Source: Candidatus Brachybacter algidus
GTDB lineage: Bacteria > Bacteroidota > Bacteroidia > Chitinophagales > Saprospiraceae
Direction of reading: 5' to 3'
DNA: 64,000 nucleotides
Assembly: GCA_016711705.1 (NCBI GenBank)
Contig: JADJSK010000014.1
Span: forward strand, 186,001-250,000
The position numbers and the translations under genes are program-made. Below, one piece after another: positions 26,499-35,288 of this stretch. The notes below the pieces were generated by a model that saw nothing but the letters and a program-made list of their open reading frames with translations, had not been told where the DNA came from and searched no databases. The number at the start of each line of letters is the position of its first letter. The first letter of the stretch is position 1.

Positions 26499-26968
26499 AT
26501 TTATTTATAGATAAACATATTGAAATTATAAAGCAACTTCTTTCATCGGATGTAGATTTCATTATCATTGGAGGGTATTCTGTAATATTTCACGGGTATA
26601 AAAGAACTACTGGTGACCTTGATATCTGGTTAAAACCAGATAATTTAAATAGAGATAAATTTATACACATTCTTAGAAATAACAATTTTGAAGATGGTCA
26701 AATTGATGCATTATCTGAGCTAGATTTTTCAAATCATTTACTAATTTCAATGGGTGAGGAGCCGGAAAAAATTGATTTTATAACTATCATAAATTCAGTC
26801 TCTTTTGAGGAGGCCAATTCCATGAAAATATTTGCTGAGTTTGAGGGATTGAAAATTCCATTCTTGCATTTAAATCATTTAATTTTATCTAAAATGAATA
26901 CAGGAAGATCAAAAGACAAAACAGATATCGAAGAACTTCAAAGAATTAGAAATATAAGTAATAAATAA
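26495..26968 (+). CDS. Nucleotidyltransferase-fold protein (MNT/AbiEii-like superfamily)
   Basis: 157 residues. The catalytic core of the pol-beta superfamily is visible: VDFIIIGGYSVIFHGYKRTTGDLDIWL, with the G-G/S turn and D-x-D metal ligands (GDLDIW), and a third acidic position in EKIDFITII. The C-terminal part (LNHLILSKMNTGRSKDKTDIEEL) matches the R-x-K-D-x-x-D-I-x-x-L ending common in DUF6036/AbiEii-like proteins. It probably transfers a nucleotide to a protein or RNA target. Coupled by a 4-bp overlap to the small upstream gene. Confidence 0.85.
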   Translation: MNLFIDKHIEIIKQLLSSDVDFIIIGGYSVIFHGYKRTTGDLDIWLKPDNLNRDKFIHILRNNNFEDGQIDALSELDFSNHLLISMGEEPEKIDFITIINSVSFEEANSMKIFAEFEGLKIPFLHLNHLILSKMNTGRSKDKTDIEELQRIRNISNK

Positions 26969-26990
26969 ACTCCAAAACATCACACCTAAG

Positions 26991-27034
26991 TGGGCCCCTT
27001 TAAACCGGAATCATTGGACCCCTTTGTCCGGAAT
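26991..27034. mobile_element. Possible solo end of an IS21-family element
   Basis: Two related 21-bp repeats: TGGGCCCCTTTAAACCGGAAT-like (26991-27011) and TTGGACCCCTTTGTCCGGAAT-like (27014-27034), 23 bp apart. Closely spaced repeats with a CCCCTTT...CCGGAA pattern resemble the multiple terminal repeats of IS21-type elements. No istA/istB-like gene and no second end were seen, so this would be a remnant. Confidence 0.35.
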
Positions 27035-27290
27035 ATTTAATAGACAAGGCACTTTATGTTTTCACAACGGAATAATCTTTAATGCGAATTGCTTTTTATA
27101 ATGTTCTTTGATGATACTGTTGTTACGGTCCAAAGTTAAAAAAATGCAAAATCAATTCACAAATGTTTAGCCAAATGAAATTGAAAATTGGGAGTTGTTA
27201 CTGATCCAAAGTAATAAAAAATCAAAACCCTTATTAAGATGGTTTTTAAATTTTTTGCCTAATTTTATCTTTTTATATTGAAACAACATT

Positions 27291-28100
27291 ATGATACTTT
27301 ATAGATCAATTGGGACTTGCCTATACTGTAATGAGACATTAGGTCAAAAAGAATTAAAGACTCATTTAAACAAACATATTGCCGTCTTAGACGAGGATAA
27401 AAATACTAATGATAAACTTTCATTTCTTGTTAAAGTAACCGGTGAATATAAAGATGATCCTCACTTTTTGTACCTGTTGGTGGATGGTGATACAGAATTT
27501 GACCTTTTAGATTCGTTTTTACGGGAGATTTGGCTTGAATGCTGCGGACATATGAGCTCTTTTTCACTAAATAAAAAGGATATTTCACAATTTAATTTTG
27601 ATAAATACTTGGACTTGGATAGTAATGCAAATGAGGAGGATGAAGATGGCGACGATGATTATTACGGATCTTCTGATTTATTTCCGGGAGAAATTCCTTT
27701 CAATGTACCAGTTAAAGATGTTTTGATAAAAGGAAGAAAATTATCTTACACATATGATTATGGTTCTACGACATCGCTAAACATCATCACAGAATATGTT
27801 TATAAGGCGGAACGAAAGGAATTCATTGATTTACTTTCAAGAAACAAGGATTTTAATTACAGGTGCGATGTTTGTAAGGAAACAGCATTTCTGATTTGCA
27901 CTTTCCATAGTTATAGTGACCAAGGATTATTCTGCATGAAGTGCGCCAAAAAGCATAAAAAAACATGTAGCGATTTCAGTGATTTTGAAATGCCCATTGT
28001 AAATTCTCCTAGAATGGGTGTTTGCGCTTATTCTGGCGGATCTATTGACACTAAGGGTGATGGACCTTGGCAGGGAAAATATGAAATGGAAGAAGAATAA
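27291..28100 (+). CDS. Zinc-finger protein with pRiA4b ORF3-like domain
   Basis: 269 residues. An N-terminal finger, C10-x2-C13-x11-H-x3-H (TCLYCNETLGQKELKTHLNKHI), looks like a C2H2 zinc finger, rare in bacteria. Residues ~40-180 resemble the plasmid pRiA4b ORF-3/IS1096 TnpR-like fold: FLYLLVDGDTEFDLLDSFLREIWLECCGHMSSF ... LSYTYDYGSTTSLNIITEY. An acidic loop (NEEDEDGDDDYYG) lies between. The C-terminal part has a second Cys/His cluster (CDVCKETAFLICTFHSYSDQ... CMKCAKKHKKTC), a MYND or B-box-like zinc site. Function unknown. Stands alone after the IS-like remnant. Confidence 0.78.
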   Translation: MILYRSIGTCLYCNETLGQKELKTHLNKHIAVLDEDKNTNDKLSFLVKVTGEYKDDPHFLYLLVDGDTEFDLLDSFLREIWLECCGHMSSFSLNKKDISQFNFDKYLDLDSNANEEDEDGDDDYYGSSDLFPGEIPFNVPVKDVLIKGRKLSYTYDYGSTTSLNIITEYVYKAERKEFIDLLSRNKDFNYRCDVCKETAFLICTFHSYSDQGLFCMKCAKKHKKTCSDFSDFEMPIVNSPRMGVCAYSGGSIDTKGDGPWQGKYEMEEE

Positions 28101-28192
28101 TCCAGAATTGTCAGGTTTTATTTGCAATACTTAGTCAAGTCTTTCATGAAATGCTTATATTGGAAAGTACAATAATTTCCATTGATCTCACT

Positions 28193-28242
28193 AAAAAAAA
28201 GAGGATTAAATTCCGTATAAGAATTTAATCCTCTTTATTTTT
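28193..28242. terminator. Bidirectional terminator
   Basis: Perfect 13-bp stem GAGGATTAAATTC (28201-28213) / GAATTTAATCCTC (28221-28233) with a 7-nt loop, flanked by an A tract on the left and T tract on the right, between genes ending at 28100 (+) and 28271 (-). Confidence 0.92.
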
Positions 28243-28270
28243 TTAATAATATTTTTACGAAATTTTATTC

Positions 28271-28666
28271 TTACTTCGCATTGATTTTTACTACCTTTTC
28301 AGCTGTATTGCCCTCATGATCTATGGCTACTTTGAAAGTAATAGCCAATTGTCGTGGCGAAACTACATTGTTGACAAGAAATGTATCAAATGCCACACTA
28401 TTGCCATGCACATGGTCACTTGAGGTAAATATAGTACTACCATTGCTTAGATCCTTTCCAGTCAACTCATAACCATGTAAGGATGCAGTGCCAGTGGCAG
28501 TGCCATGCATAAATATTGTATCTCCGTTAGCATATTCCTGATTTTCCACCGGACTATGGATGTCGAAAGTTACTTTATTTTCTACTTCGTGGTCTTCTTC
28601 ATCTTTGGTGCAACTAATGATGGAAATAGAAACTAATATCAGAAGTATATATTTTAAATTATTCAT
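28271..28666 (-). CDS. Small lipoprotein with Ig-like fold, unknown function
   Basis: 131 residues. Lipoprotein signal MNNLKYILLILVSISIISC with Cys after IIS. The mature part reads like one beta-sandwich domain (VTFDIHSPVENQEYANGDTIFMHGTATGTASLHGYELTG ... LAITFKVAIDHEGNTAEKVVKINAK). Five of its histidines are clustered in the middle and end (SDHVHGN, DHEGN), which could bind metal. Follows the barrel gene on the same strand with a 14-bp gap, and so belongs to that cluster. Confidence 0.8.
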   Translation of the reverse strand: MNNLKYILLILVSISIISCTKDEEDHEVENKVTFDIHSPVENQEYANGDTIFMHGTATGTASLHGYELTGKDLSNGSTIFTSSDHVHGNSVAFDTFLVNNVVSPRQLAITFKVAIDHEGNTAEKVVKINAK

Positions 28667-28680
28667 GTTTAATTATTTTT

Positions 28681-29589
28681 TTAAAAGTTATAAATTAATG
28701 TTGTGGAGAAGTTTTCTTTTAATCGAACATTTCCGTCTGTCATATGCTGTGATACAGGAAGCTGCACATTGAATCCAAGAGCCATCCTTTTATAATAAAA
28801 ATCAGCACTTAGAGATGCATTTACACTATTGCCACCAGTGCCATATATCTCCCCTTCTACATCACTATCAGGAGCAGCATACTGATAGTTGAGTCCTGCC
28901 GCAGGTAGAATAGAAATGTTTTTCCATTCCTGCCAGAAGAATAATTTCATTCCTACATGTGAACGGTCTCCAAACTGGAAATCGTTTTTGTTTTTCAGAT
29001 TGAAAGTATAGTTGCCTTCTGTATTAAGCCCGATCTTATCCCTGCGAATGGTATAGATCAGGTTAATAGGAATTGCAAAGGCACCCGTTCCAGGTTGTAC
29101 ATTCATGATGAGGCTGCCATCGTTCTCCGGGATATCATACCTTCCTGTCGGTATCTTTATACCTCCACCTGCCTGTAAGGCATGTTTCCAGGATTTTTCT
29201 TCCGTCTCTACAGTATTGATCAGGATATAATTAGCCATAAGGCTGATATCACCTAGCCCCGAATAACTATTCCTTTGGCCTTCTTCGAGTTTGATCGTTC
29301 GTTGGTATGGAACAAAATAAAACAGTTGAAGGTGCTTCACCGGATTCCATCTGCCCCAGATCTCTGCATTATAATAGTATTCCGTACTATACTCCGGAAG
29401 CTGAGATGCAAAAAGTGGAGGATGTTCTGAATCAAAACTTCTGTATTGCGCCCTCAATCCGATAAAATTACCGGAAAACTGTGGTAAAATACCGAAAGAA
29501 CGCGCAGTTAGTCCGCAACCACATATGTCGCAGCTTAGAGCCATCGTTGAGTAAAAACTTAGCCCTATGATCATTAAATATTTAATCAT
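28681..29589 (-). CDS. Outer-membrane barrel-like protein with DICGCG motif
   Basis: 302 residues. Signal peptide followed directly by SCDICGCGLTARS, a Cys-rich motif seen at the mature N-terminus of metal-linked Bacteroidota envelope proteins. The rest is a series of amphipathic strands (GNFIGLRAQYRSF ... NAEIWGRWNPVKHLQLFYFVPYQRTI ... GDISLMANYILI) ending in LIYNF, a C-terminal aromatic typical of outer-membrane barrels. It likely forms a pore or metal-related transporter. Middle gene of the 28271-30120 cluster. Confidence 0.82.
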   Translation of the reverse strand: MIKYLMIIGLSFYSTMALSCDICGCGLTARSFGILPQFSGNFIGLRAQYRSFDSEHPPLFASQLPEYSTEYYYNAEIWGRWNPVKHLQLFYFVPYQRTIKLEEGQRNSYSGLGDISLMANYILINTVETEEKSWKHALQAGGGIKIPTGRYDIPENDGSLIMNVQPGTGAFAIPINLIYTIRRDKIGLNTEGNYTFNLKNKNDFQFGDRSHVGMKLFFWQEWKNISILPAAGLNYQYAAPDSDVEGEIYGTGGNSVNASLSADFYYKRMALGFNVQLPVSQHMTDGNVRLKENFSTTLIYNF

Positions 29590-29736
29590 CTTAGAATTTG
29601 TTTATCAGTTTAGACTTATTATATAGGTGGGTTTATGCTCTTTTTTCAGATGCAACTTCCTATAACAATTAAAACTGTATGAAAGAATTGTAACCGTAAA
29701 ACATTCGAAGCAATTAAAAAGCTTCATGTAATTAAA

Positions 29737-30120
29737 TTAAGCGATGGGAGGCTTAATTAATACGTCATTAAATGAAACTGAATGATGGGTTGAAGTAAAA
29801 TAAATAGGATTTCTTGTTTTTTCTAAAGACATAAAAGACGCAGTTCGAATATCTTGATAATTATCAAAAACATCCACACCCATCTTCATAATAATGGTCA
29901 GTTGACCTTTGTTTGATTCCTGATCCTGGTGATCATATTTGTTTATTACTTTTATTAAAACACACTTTCCGCTGCACATTAGTGACTCATCAAAGCGATT
30001 CTCACATTGAGTGGCGGAGATCATAACACGATTCTCCTGCCACCAAGTGACGATAGTCAGCTTAACTCCAATAGGGCTTAAGAGCAGTAGAGAAAGAAAT
30101 ATAGAAATCGCTATTTTCAC
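29737..30120 (-). CDS. Small exported protein with CSGKC motif, unknown function
   Basis: 127 residues, GTG start at 30118-30120 chosen because MKIAISIFLSLLLLSPIGVKLTIVTWW forms a signal sequence. Motif SLMCSGKCVLIKVI suggests a metal or disulfide site. A near-perfect -7 element lies 4 bp upstream. It is 147 bp upstream of the barrel gene on the same strand. Function unknown; context points to metal handling. Confidence 0.72.
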   Translation of the reverse strand: MKIAISIFLSLLLLSPIGVKLTIVTWWQENRVMISATQCENRFDESLMCSGKCVLIKVINKYDHQDQESNKGQLTIIMKMGVDVFDNYQDIRTASFMSLEKTRNPIYFTSTHHSVSFNDVLIKPPIA

Positions 30121-30124
30121 GGCG

Positions 30125-30132
30125 CAAAGATA
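30125..30132 (-). promoter_or_regulatory. -7 promoter element TATCTTTG
   Basis: On the minus strand TATCTTTG fits the Bacteroidota -7 consensus TAnnTTTG. It lies 4 bp before the GTG at 30120, so the transcript would start at or near the start codon (leaderless). No clear -33 element was identified. Confidence 0.45.
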
Positions 30133-30402
30133 GCTATTTCTTGTAAGATTAGTGGAGTTATTTATTGATTTAAGATGATTATTTTAAGAAGGCATTTGAT
30201 TCTGATCTATGCTTGTTAATAAAGTCGGACCAGGAGGATAATAGCAGTCCGTTGGTTAAAACCAGCGGCAACTTATTTGACTTGAATTTCAATCATTTTA
30301 TAAATGAAAATGCTCTTCGGAAAGTCTTTTTGCTACTCTCCGAAACGCTAATTATTTTGATTATAAATTTATGAAACTCTTATTATAGAATTACAATTAA
30401 AT

Positions 30403-32265
30403 TTAATTCAATACTGTTAATTTCTGCTGATATTTTTCACCATATCTATCCACGATAAATACGATATATTGTCCACTTACATAGTTATTTAAACTTAACC
30501 GGTAGATACTTCCTGAGAAATCATCCCAACGAAGTTTTAGCAGCTGTAGGTTATTACCTTTAATATCGGTCACCTCTACAGTATAAATATTCGAAGTGTC
30601 TTTATCATTTAGTCTGATATTGAACCAATCCTTTGCAGGATTGGGATAGATGCTCATGTCGATACCTCTGACCTGTAGTTTTTCGAGGTTGGAGTATTCG
30701 ATTTTCCCATCATTTTCTACCATTTTTACCCTGTAATAATGTAGTCTTCCTTGAGGATATTTGTATAAAAACTGGTATTCATATTTATTATCCACTCCTT
30801 CATATACTTTTTCTTCTTTGATATCATCAAACAAAAATCCATCAGAACTGTGCTGCAAAACAAATTTTTGAACACCAACAGGATTTTTAGCATACCATGA
30901 GAGTGAATGATATCCAGCTTTGACAGTTTCTGCCTTCAGTCTTAACACCTCCACAGAAAGTGGTGGCAATAAACAGTCGTCTGCCACATTTGGATTGACT
31001 AATGGTAAGGTCGACCATGTCTCATCGAATACTGCGTTGATCTCCGCTGCCGGAGCACAGAACCAATCCTTGAGCAATGTGGTATAAACCTGCCTGTAAT
31101 CAAATTGCATGGTTACATTGGTATTTGAATTTACTACTGTCGGTATTACAGGATTACTGCCGACTATGCCACCATTTACATTACTACCGAATAGCAACGT
31201 TGGCGCTGCTATTCCATGGTCCGTACCTAATGAATCATTTGATTTGACCCTTCGGCCAAATTCACTGAAAGTCATGCCTAAGACCCGCTCGTCAATTTGA
31301 AGAAATGAGAGATCTTTCTGGAAGGCATCTACTGCTTTGGAAAATTTCTCTAAAATATTTGGCATTGTTCCTGTGGTGGGATCTGTAGTATTTATTTGAT
31401 TAGAATGTGTATCAAAGCCATTAAGTGTAACCAAATACAACCTTGTTTTCAAACCACCTTTGATGAGACGTGCCACGATCTTAAGGTGATCAGCCAGTGT
31501 GTTGGAAGATGGATAACCTGTATATTGCTGTGTAACATTGTTGGATGCAGTTTGAATCGCAGTAGCATAGGCATTGGCTGACAGTGCGACCTGCCTGATA
31601 TATGTTAGTTCATCACCATAATAAGTATCCGGAGCAGAATCCTGGATTCCATTGATGAGATTGTAAAAACTACTAGTATTTTCTAATGAATAACCCAGGA
31701 CGCCATCATTGCCCCAGAAGACTTGGGATACACTATTGCCTATCTGAATGGCAAGTGGATCGGTCATACTTGGATTTGGGTATCCATTGGGAGCTCCAGG
31801 ATATTCGTTTTCAAGGTAACGTCCTGACCAACCGGTGTTCAAAACTTCACCGCTATCCGAACCTGACATCCATATATCTGTTGACCTGAAATGAGAAAAA
31901 TTCTGATTGGCGTAGGCGACTGACTGCACGATAGAGACCTTGCCTTCATCATACATATTTCTAAATTCTGCCATTTTGGGATGCAGACCGGTGGCGTTGT
32001 TTCCATTCAATCCAAGAATTGAGGACTCCGGGATGATGATATTACTACGTGCATTGGCAAGATTGGTATATTGATCTCTTGGGAATACCATATTAAGACC
32101 ATCGCAACCTCCGGCGAACTGTATCATGACGAGTACTCTATCTGTTTCTACAGCCGGTAGCATATTCAAGAGTGATTTGCTGGTGAGGGCATGCATAGAA
32201 AGGCCGGGAATAATAGCAGGTATACTTACTATAGGTAATGATTTTATAAAACTTCTTCTTTTCAT
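30403..32265 (-). CDS. DUF1501 protein with T9SS type A sorting domain
   Basis: 620 residues. Leader MKRRSFIKSLPIVSIPAIIPG. The DUF1501 (sulfatase-like fold) domain covers about residues 40-420: VLVMIQFAGGCDGLNMVFPRDQY, HFRSTDIWMSG, LYLVTLNGFDTHSNQ, GMTFSEFGRRVKSNDSLGTDHG. Then a spacer and a C-terminal type A sorting domain (SIYPNPAKDWFNIRLND ... VSGQYIVFIVDR ... KLTVLN). Lies 34 bp after the DUF1800 gene on the same strand; the two families almost always occur together and are thought to act together outside the cell. Function unproven. Confidence 0.92.
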   Translation of the reverse strand: MKRRSFIKSLPIVSIPAIIPGLSMHALTSKSLLNMLPAVETDRVLVMIQFAGGCDGLNMVFPRDQYTNLANARSNIIIPESSILGLNGNNATGLHPKMAEFRNMYDEGKVSIVQSVAYANQNFSHFRSTDIWMSGSDSGEVLNTGWSGRYLENEYPGAPNGYPNPSMTDPLAIQIGNSVSQVFWGNDGVLGYSLENTSSFYNLINGIQDSAPDTYYGDELTYIRQVALSANAYATAIQTASNNVTQQYTGYPSSNTLADHLKIVARLIKGGLKTRLYLVTLNGFDTHSNQINTTDPTTGTMPNILEKFSKAVDAFQKDLSFLQIDERVLGMTFSEFGRRVKSNDSLGTDHGIAAPTLLFGSNVNGGIVGSNPVIPTVVNSNTNVTMQFDYRQVYTTLLKDWFCAPAAEINAVFDETWSTLPLVNPNVADDCLLPPLSVEVLRLKAETVKAGYHSLSWYAKNPVGVQKFVLQHSSDGFLFDDIKEEKVYEGVDNKYEYQFLYKYPQGRLHYYRVKMVENDGKIEYSNLEKLQVRGIDMSIYPNPAKDWFNIRLNDKDTSNIYTVEVTDIKGNNLQLLKLRWDDFSGSIYRLSLNNYVSGQYIVFIVDRYGEKYQQKLTVLN

Positions 32266-32299
32266 TTTCGACAGGACTTTTAATAGATTATAAAAAAAA

Positions 32300-33997
32300 T
32301 TACATCAGCTGGTATTCCGGCATGCTCATGATGTATTTGTAAAGATTGGTCAGTCTGGTATTGACTATGTTGAGGTATGTCGGATTGCTTGGAGCACTGA
32401 TATAGTTGGCCCAGGCTGTTGTCCAGTAGTTGTCAGTTGTTTGTCCTGTCAAAAGAAAATCTTTGAGGAAAGTCTTTATTGTTGCAGAAAGATCTTCCCT
32501 AAGCATGATGTCTATGACTTCTTGTATGAGTGCATTCGGATCTCCCGGATTGGAAAGCGTCGCTGTAAAATTGAGAATGTACAATTTCATCGAGTATCCC
32601 TGCACCGTATAACCAGTAGAAGCCATTTTATCTGAAAACTTATTCCGTTTCTGAAGCGTATTGGCACTTATCCAGATGCGATGAAATGCCGGAGACTGAT
32701 AGTATGGATTCCATCCTGCCACATTCGGTGGGTTAGTGATTTCCTGATCTTGCAGAATTGCCTCCGTCCTTATTCGATTGAATACTTCATAATACTGAGC
32801 TACCTGACTTGTGGGTGGTAGAGGCATTGAAAATTCTCTGCACATTCCGACAAGATAATCCACAGGGCTTTTGATCATTCCACCATTAGCCAATACGTCA
32901 TAAAAATGTTGACTCTTGAATAAAGTTTTGAGCACAGGTGCGATCTCATAATTACCGTTTTTAAACATGGTAGCTAGAGGTACGATCACATTATTTTCTA
33001 TTGTAGCATCAATGTTGTAGTGAACGAAAAATCGATATATTTCTCTACAAATAAATCTTGCTGTCTCATCTCTTGCGAAAATCATTGTTAATAAAGCGTC
33101 TATCTCAGCGAGTGCCGCAGCCTCCGTGGCGCCACCTGTGATGACGGTTCCACCATAAAAACCGGGAAAAGTCTTATTGTTAGTGTCATGTTTAGACGGA
33201 TCAAAGTAATAAACATCACTTGGGGGATTGGTACTAATAGTTCTGAAACCTGTTAGTACTCTGCCAGCTTGCTGCACATCAGATTCTGAGTACCCTTCCC
33301 CTACACCTAGTGTAAACAATTCTTGTAGTTCCCTGGCGTAGTTTTCATCCGGAGATGTTTTGGTGTTGTAATGACCATTGAGGTAACGTAGCATTTGAGG
33401 ATCCAATGTTGCTTTTTTGACTAGATCCTTGTAGTTTCCAAGACAATTTTCACGGTAAGTCTTTACGTTAATGTACATCCAACGCGCTTTTTCCACTGCT
33501 TCGAAGGAGGTAACAAGCAAGTTGTGAAAAAATAGGGTCATTTTTTCAACGATGGATTGATTTTGGTTGAACATCTGAGAATGCCACCAATTATTCAGGG
33601 AGGAATTCCGGCTATATTCCAAATCGCCAAAGTTGGCATTGACCCATGTCTGACCTGCAGGAACATCAGGATCATTTTGATTATATGCTTGGGTATAGTT
33701 GTTGAGAGGAGGATCAGGTTGAACAATTAGTGGTGATATTAGTATATCGACAGCTTGTGTTATTGTCATGTTGGCGAAAAAATCAACGTCTGACTTTTTA
33801 GCACCGAACATAGTTCGTTTAACTAGATGGCGGACTTGTTTCTTTGTCCATGGGCCGCTGTATTGTGCAAGGCCAGATGTTGGCGTTGGTGACATCTGCA
33901 AAGCAAGAAGATTGTCGAGTTCATCCAACTTCTGCTGATTGGGATGATTCGCTACTTCTTTGATAGATTGTGGAAAAAGGCGCTCTCGTAGTGACAT
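32300..33997 (-). CDS. DUF1800 protein
   Basis: Start placed at the ATG 33995-33997 (MSLRERLFPQ); an in-frame ATG at 34036 would add 13 residues. About 565 residues, the normal DUF1800 length: WTKKQVRHLVKRTMFGAKKSDVDFF near the N-terminus, then MTLFFHNLLVTSFEAV, LRYLNGHYNTKTSPDENYARELQELFTLGVGEGYSESDVQQAGRVLTGF, and PPNVAGWNPY. No clear signal peptide, so its route outside the cytoplasm is uncertain. First gene of the DUF1800-DUF1501 pair. Confidence 0.92.
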   Translation of the reverse strand: MSLRERLFPQSIKEVANHPNQQKLDELDNLLALQMSPTPTSGLAQYSGPWTKKQVRHLVKRTMFGAKKSDVDFFANMTITQAVDILISPLIVQPDPPLNNYTQAYNQNDPDVPAGQTWVNANFGDLEYSRNSSLNNWWHSQMFNQNQSIVEKMTLFFHNLLVTSFEAVEKARWMYINVKTYRENCLGNYKDLVKKATLDPQMLRYLNGHYNTKTSPDENYARELQELFTLGVGEGYSESDVQQAGRVLTGFRTISTNPPSDVYYFDPSKHDTNNKTFPGFYGGTVITGGATEAAALAEIDALLTMIFARDETARFICREIYRFFVHYNIDATIENNVIVPLATMFKNGNYEIAPVLKTLFKSQHFYDVLANGGMIKSPVDYLVGMCREFSMPLPPTSQVAQYYEVFNRIRTEAILQDQEITNPPNVAGWNPYYQSPAFHRIWISANTLQKRNKFSDKMASTGYTVQGYSMKLYILNFTATLSNPGDPNALIQEVIDIMLREDLSATIKTFLKDFLLTGQTTDNYWTTAWANYISAPSNPTYLNIVNTRLTNLYKYIMSMPEYQLM

Positions 33998-34469
33998 AGC
34001 ACATGATTTATTAAATGAAAGTATAATATGATCCAAGGCAATACACCTGAATCAAAACCGGTCAAAATTAAAAGTGTGTGTAGAGTGCAACCAAACTGCT
34101 GCCAATGAATGCTAATAATGCTTAGGTAAGATCAAATTTTCTTTGATTATCTTATCGTCAAATGTACACAATATATTGAAGTAAAAAAGTTTTCAGACTA
34201 AAAATACAGTAAAACCATTAGAAAATGAATTGCATCTAAATAATTATGAATGAGTGAGTTGTGGGGAGGAGATGAGAGACGAGAGGGGCGGCCGGTTGGA
34301 GTAGAAGGTTGATGATTGAAGGTGAAAAGGTTAGGAGTTAGAGAGTTAGAAGGAGTGGTAATTTAGCAGTTATAGACATCCTAAAATCTTCGCGTTCAAT
34401 AGCCCTTGACTTTAGTCAGGGAGAAAAGAAAATCAGAAGTCAGAAGTCAGAAGTCAGAAAAAAAATCAC
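33998..34469. other. Intergenic region
   Basis: About 470 bp without genes between two minus-strand operons. It contains purine-rich, repeat-like sequence from about 34260 and ends in the GTCAGAA array. The promoter of the DUF1800/DUF1501 pair should lie around 34040-34200, but no convincing box was seen. Confidence 0.55.
34433..34459. repeat. Heptamer array GTCAGAA
   Basis: Four units in 7-bp register (TCAGAA, GTCAGAA, GTCAGAA, GTCAGAA) ending 11 bp before the stop codon of the minus-strand gene at 34470. Here the purine-rich strand is opposite to the gene, unlike the other arrays in this window. Confidence 0.85.
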
Positions 34470-35288
34470 CTATTTCGAAAAATTATTAATATAAATATTC
34501 AATTTCTCCTGCATGCCGGATTGAAATTTTACAGTTTTATCCTGACCAATTTTCTTCGCAAGTTTCAAGGCTTCGGCAGCACATGGCGATGTGCCGGGGA
34601 TATTTATTAATCTTGCCACGATTCTGTTGGCGTCATATGTTTTACTTTCCACGGAGATGTTCATTTTTCTAAGTGTTTCTGTGCATTCCAACAATTCTTG
34701 CTTCTTTGTTATTTCAGTTATTTTCTTTTGAGCTGCTTCATAACACTTGCTTCTCTTTGGAATGTATTTTAGACTTGCAGATTGAACATATAATTTATCG
34801 TCCGGGTAAGTTTTGGACATTACCTGCTCACAATTTTGTACATACTTTTCATTGAGAATTGCATTTATTGAATCAAGCTGAGCGGGAAAATTCTTTGCGT
34901 TATTTGCGAATTTATTCCAGGCATCCTGCATCGCTTCCACCTGACTTGGGCCCTTGCCTTTTATTATTCTTTCTGAGGTATACTTTTCATCTCCGTAATT
35001 AGAATAAAAATTGGTCGTGTACTTATAATCATAGTAATAAATTGATTCCATCCCTTCTATTACTCTATTGCCAATCTCATTAAATCTAACATCAAGTTTT
35101 AAAGAACTATGGCCATGAAAATTAAAGACTTTTGAAAAGGACGGCATATAGTTATTTTTTCCACCGTGCTGACCATTATTGATAACACTTAGTGCAAGGG
35201 TAAATTTATTTTCATCCACTTCATCCTGAGCAAATAAAAAATTCAACGAAAAAAATAACAATCCTGCGGACAGTATGAGATGCTTCAT
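34470..35288 (-). CDS. Exported protein of unknown function, last gene of CsgG-like operon
   Basis: 272 residues. Signal peptide MKHLILSAGLLFFSLNFLFAQ. The mature part has a beta-rich first half (NKFTLALSVINNGQHGGKNNYMPSFSKVF ... YYYDYKYTTNFYSNYGDEKY), then a KGKGPSQVEAMQDAWNKFANNAKNF segment like those in LPP20-type proteins, then helical repeats with paired Cys (VQNCEQVMSKTYPDDKLYVQSASLKYIPKRSKCYEAAQKKI ... LLECTETLRKM ... SPCAAEALKLAKKI). Overlaps the upstream gene by one base. No known family assigned. Confidence 0.78.
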   Translation of the reverse strand: MKHLILSAGLLFFSLNFLFAQDEVDENKFTLALSVINNGQHGGKNNYMPSFSKVFNFHGHSSLKLDVRFNEIGNRVIEGMESIYYYDYKYTTNFYSNYGDEKYTSERIIKGKGPSQVEAMQDAWNKFANNAKNFPAQLDSINAILNEKYVQNCEQVMSKTYPDDKLYVQSASLKYIPKRSKCYEAAQKKITEITKKQELLECTETLRKMNISVESKTYDANRIVARLINIPGTSPCAAEALKLAKKIGQDKTVKFQSGMQEKLNIYINNFSK

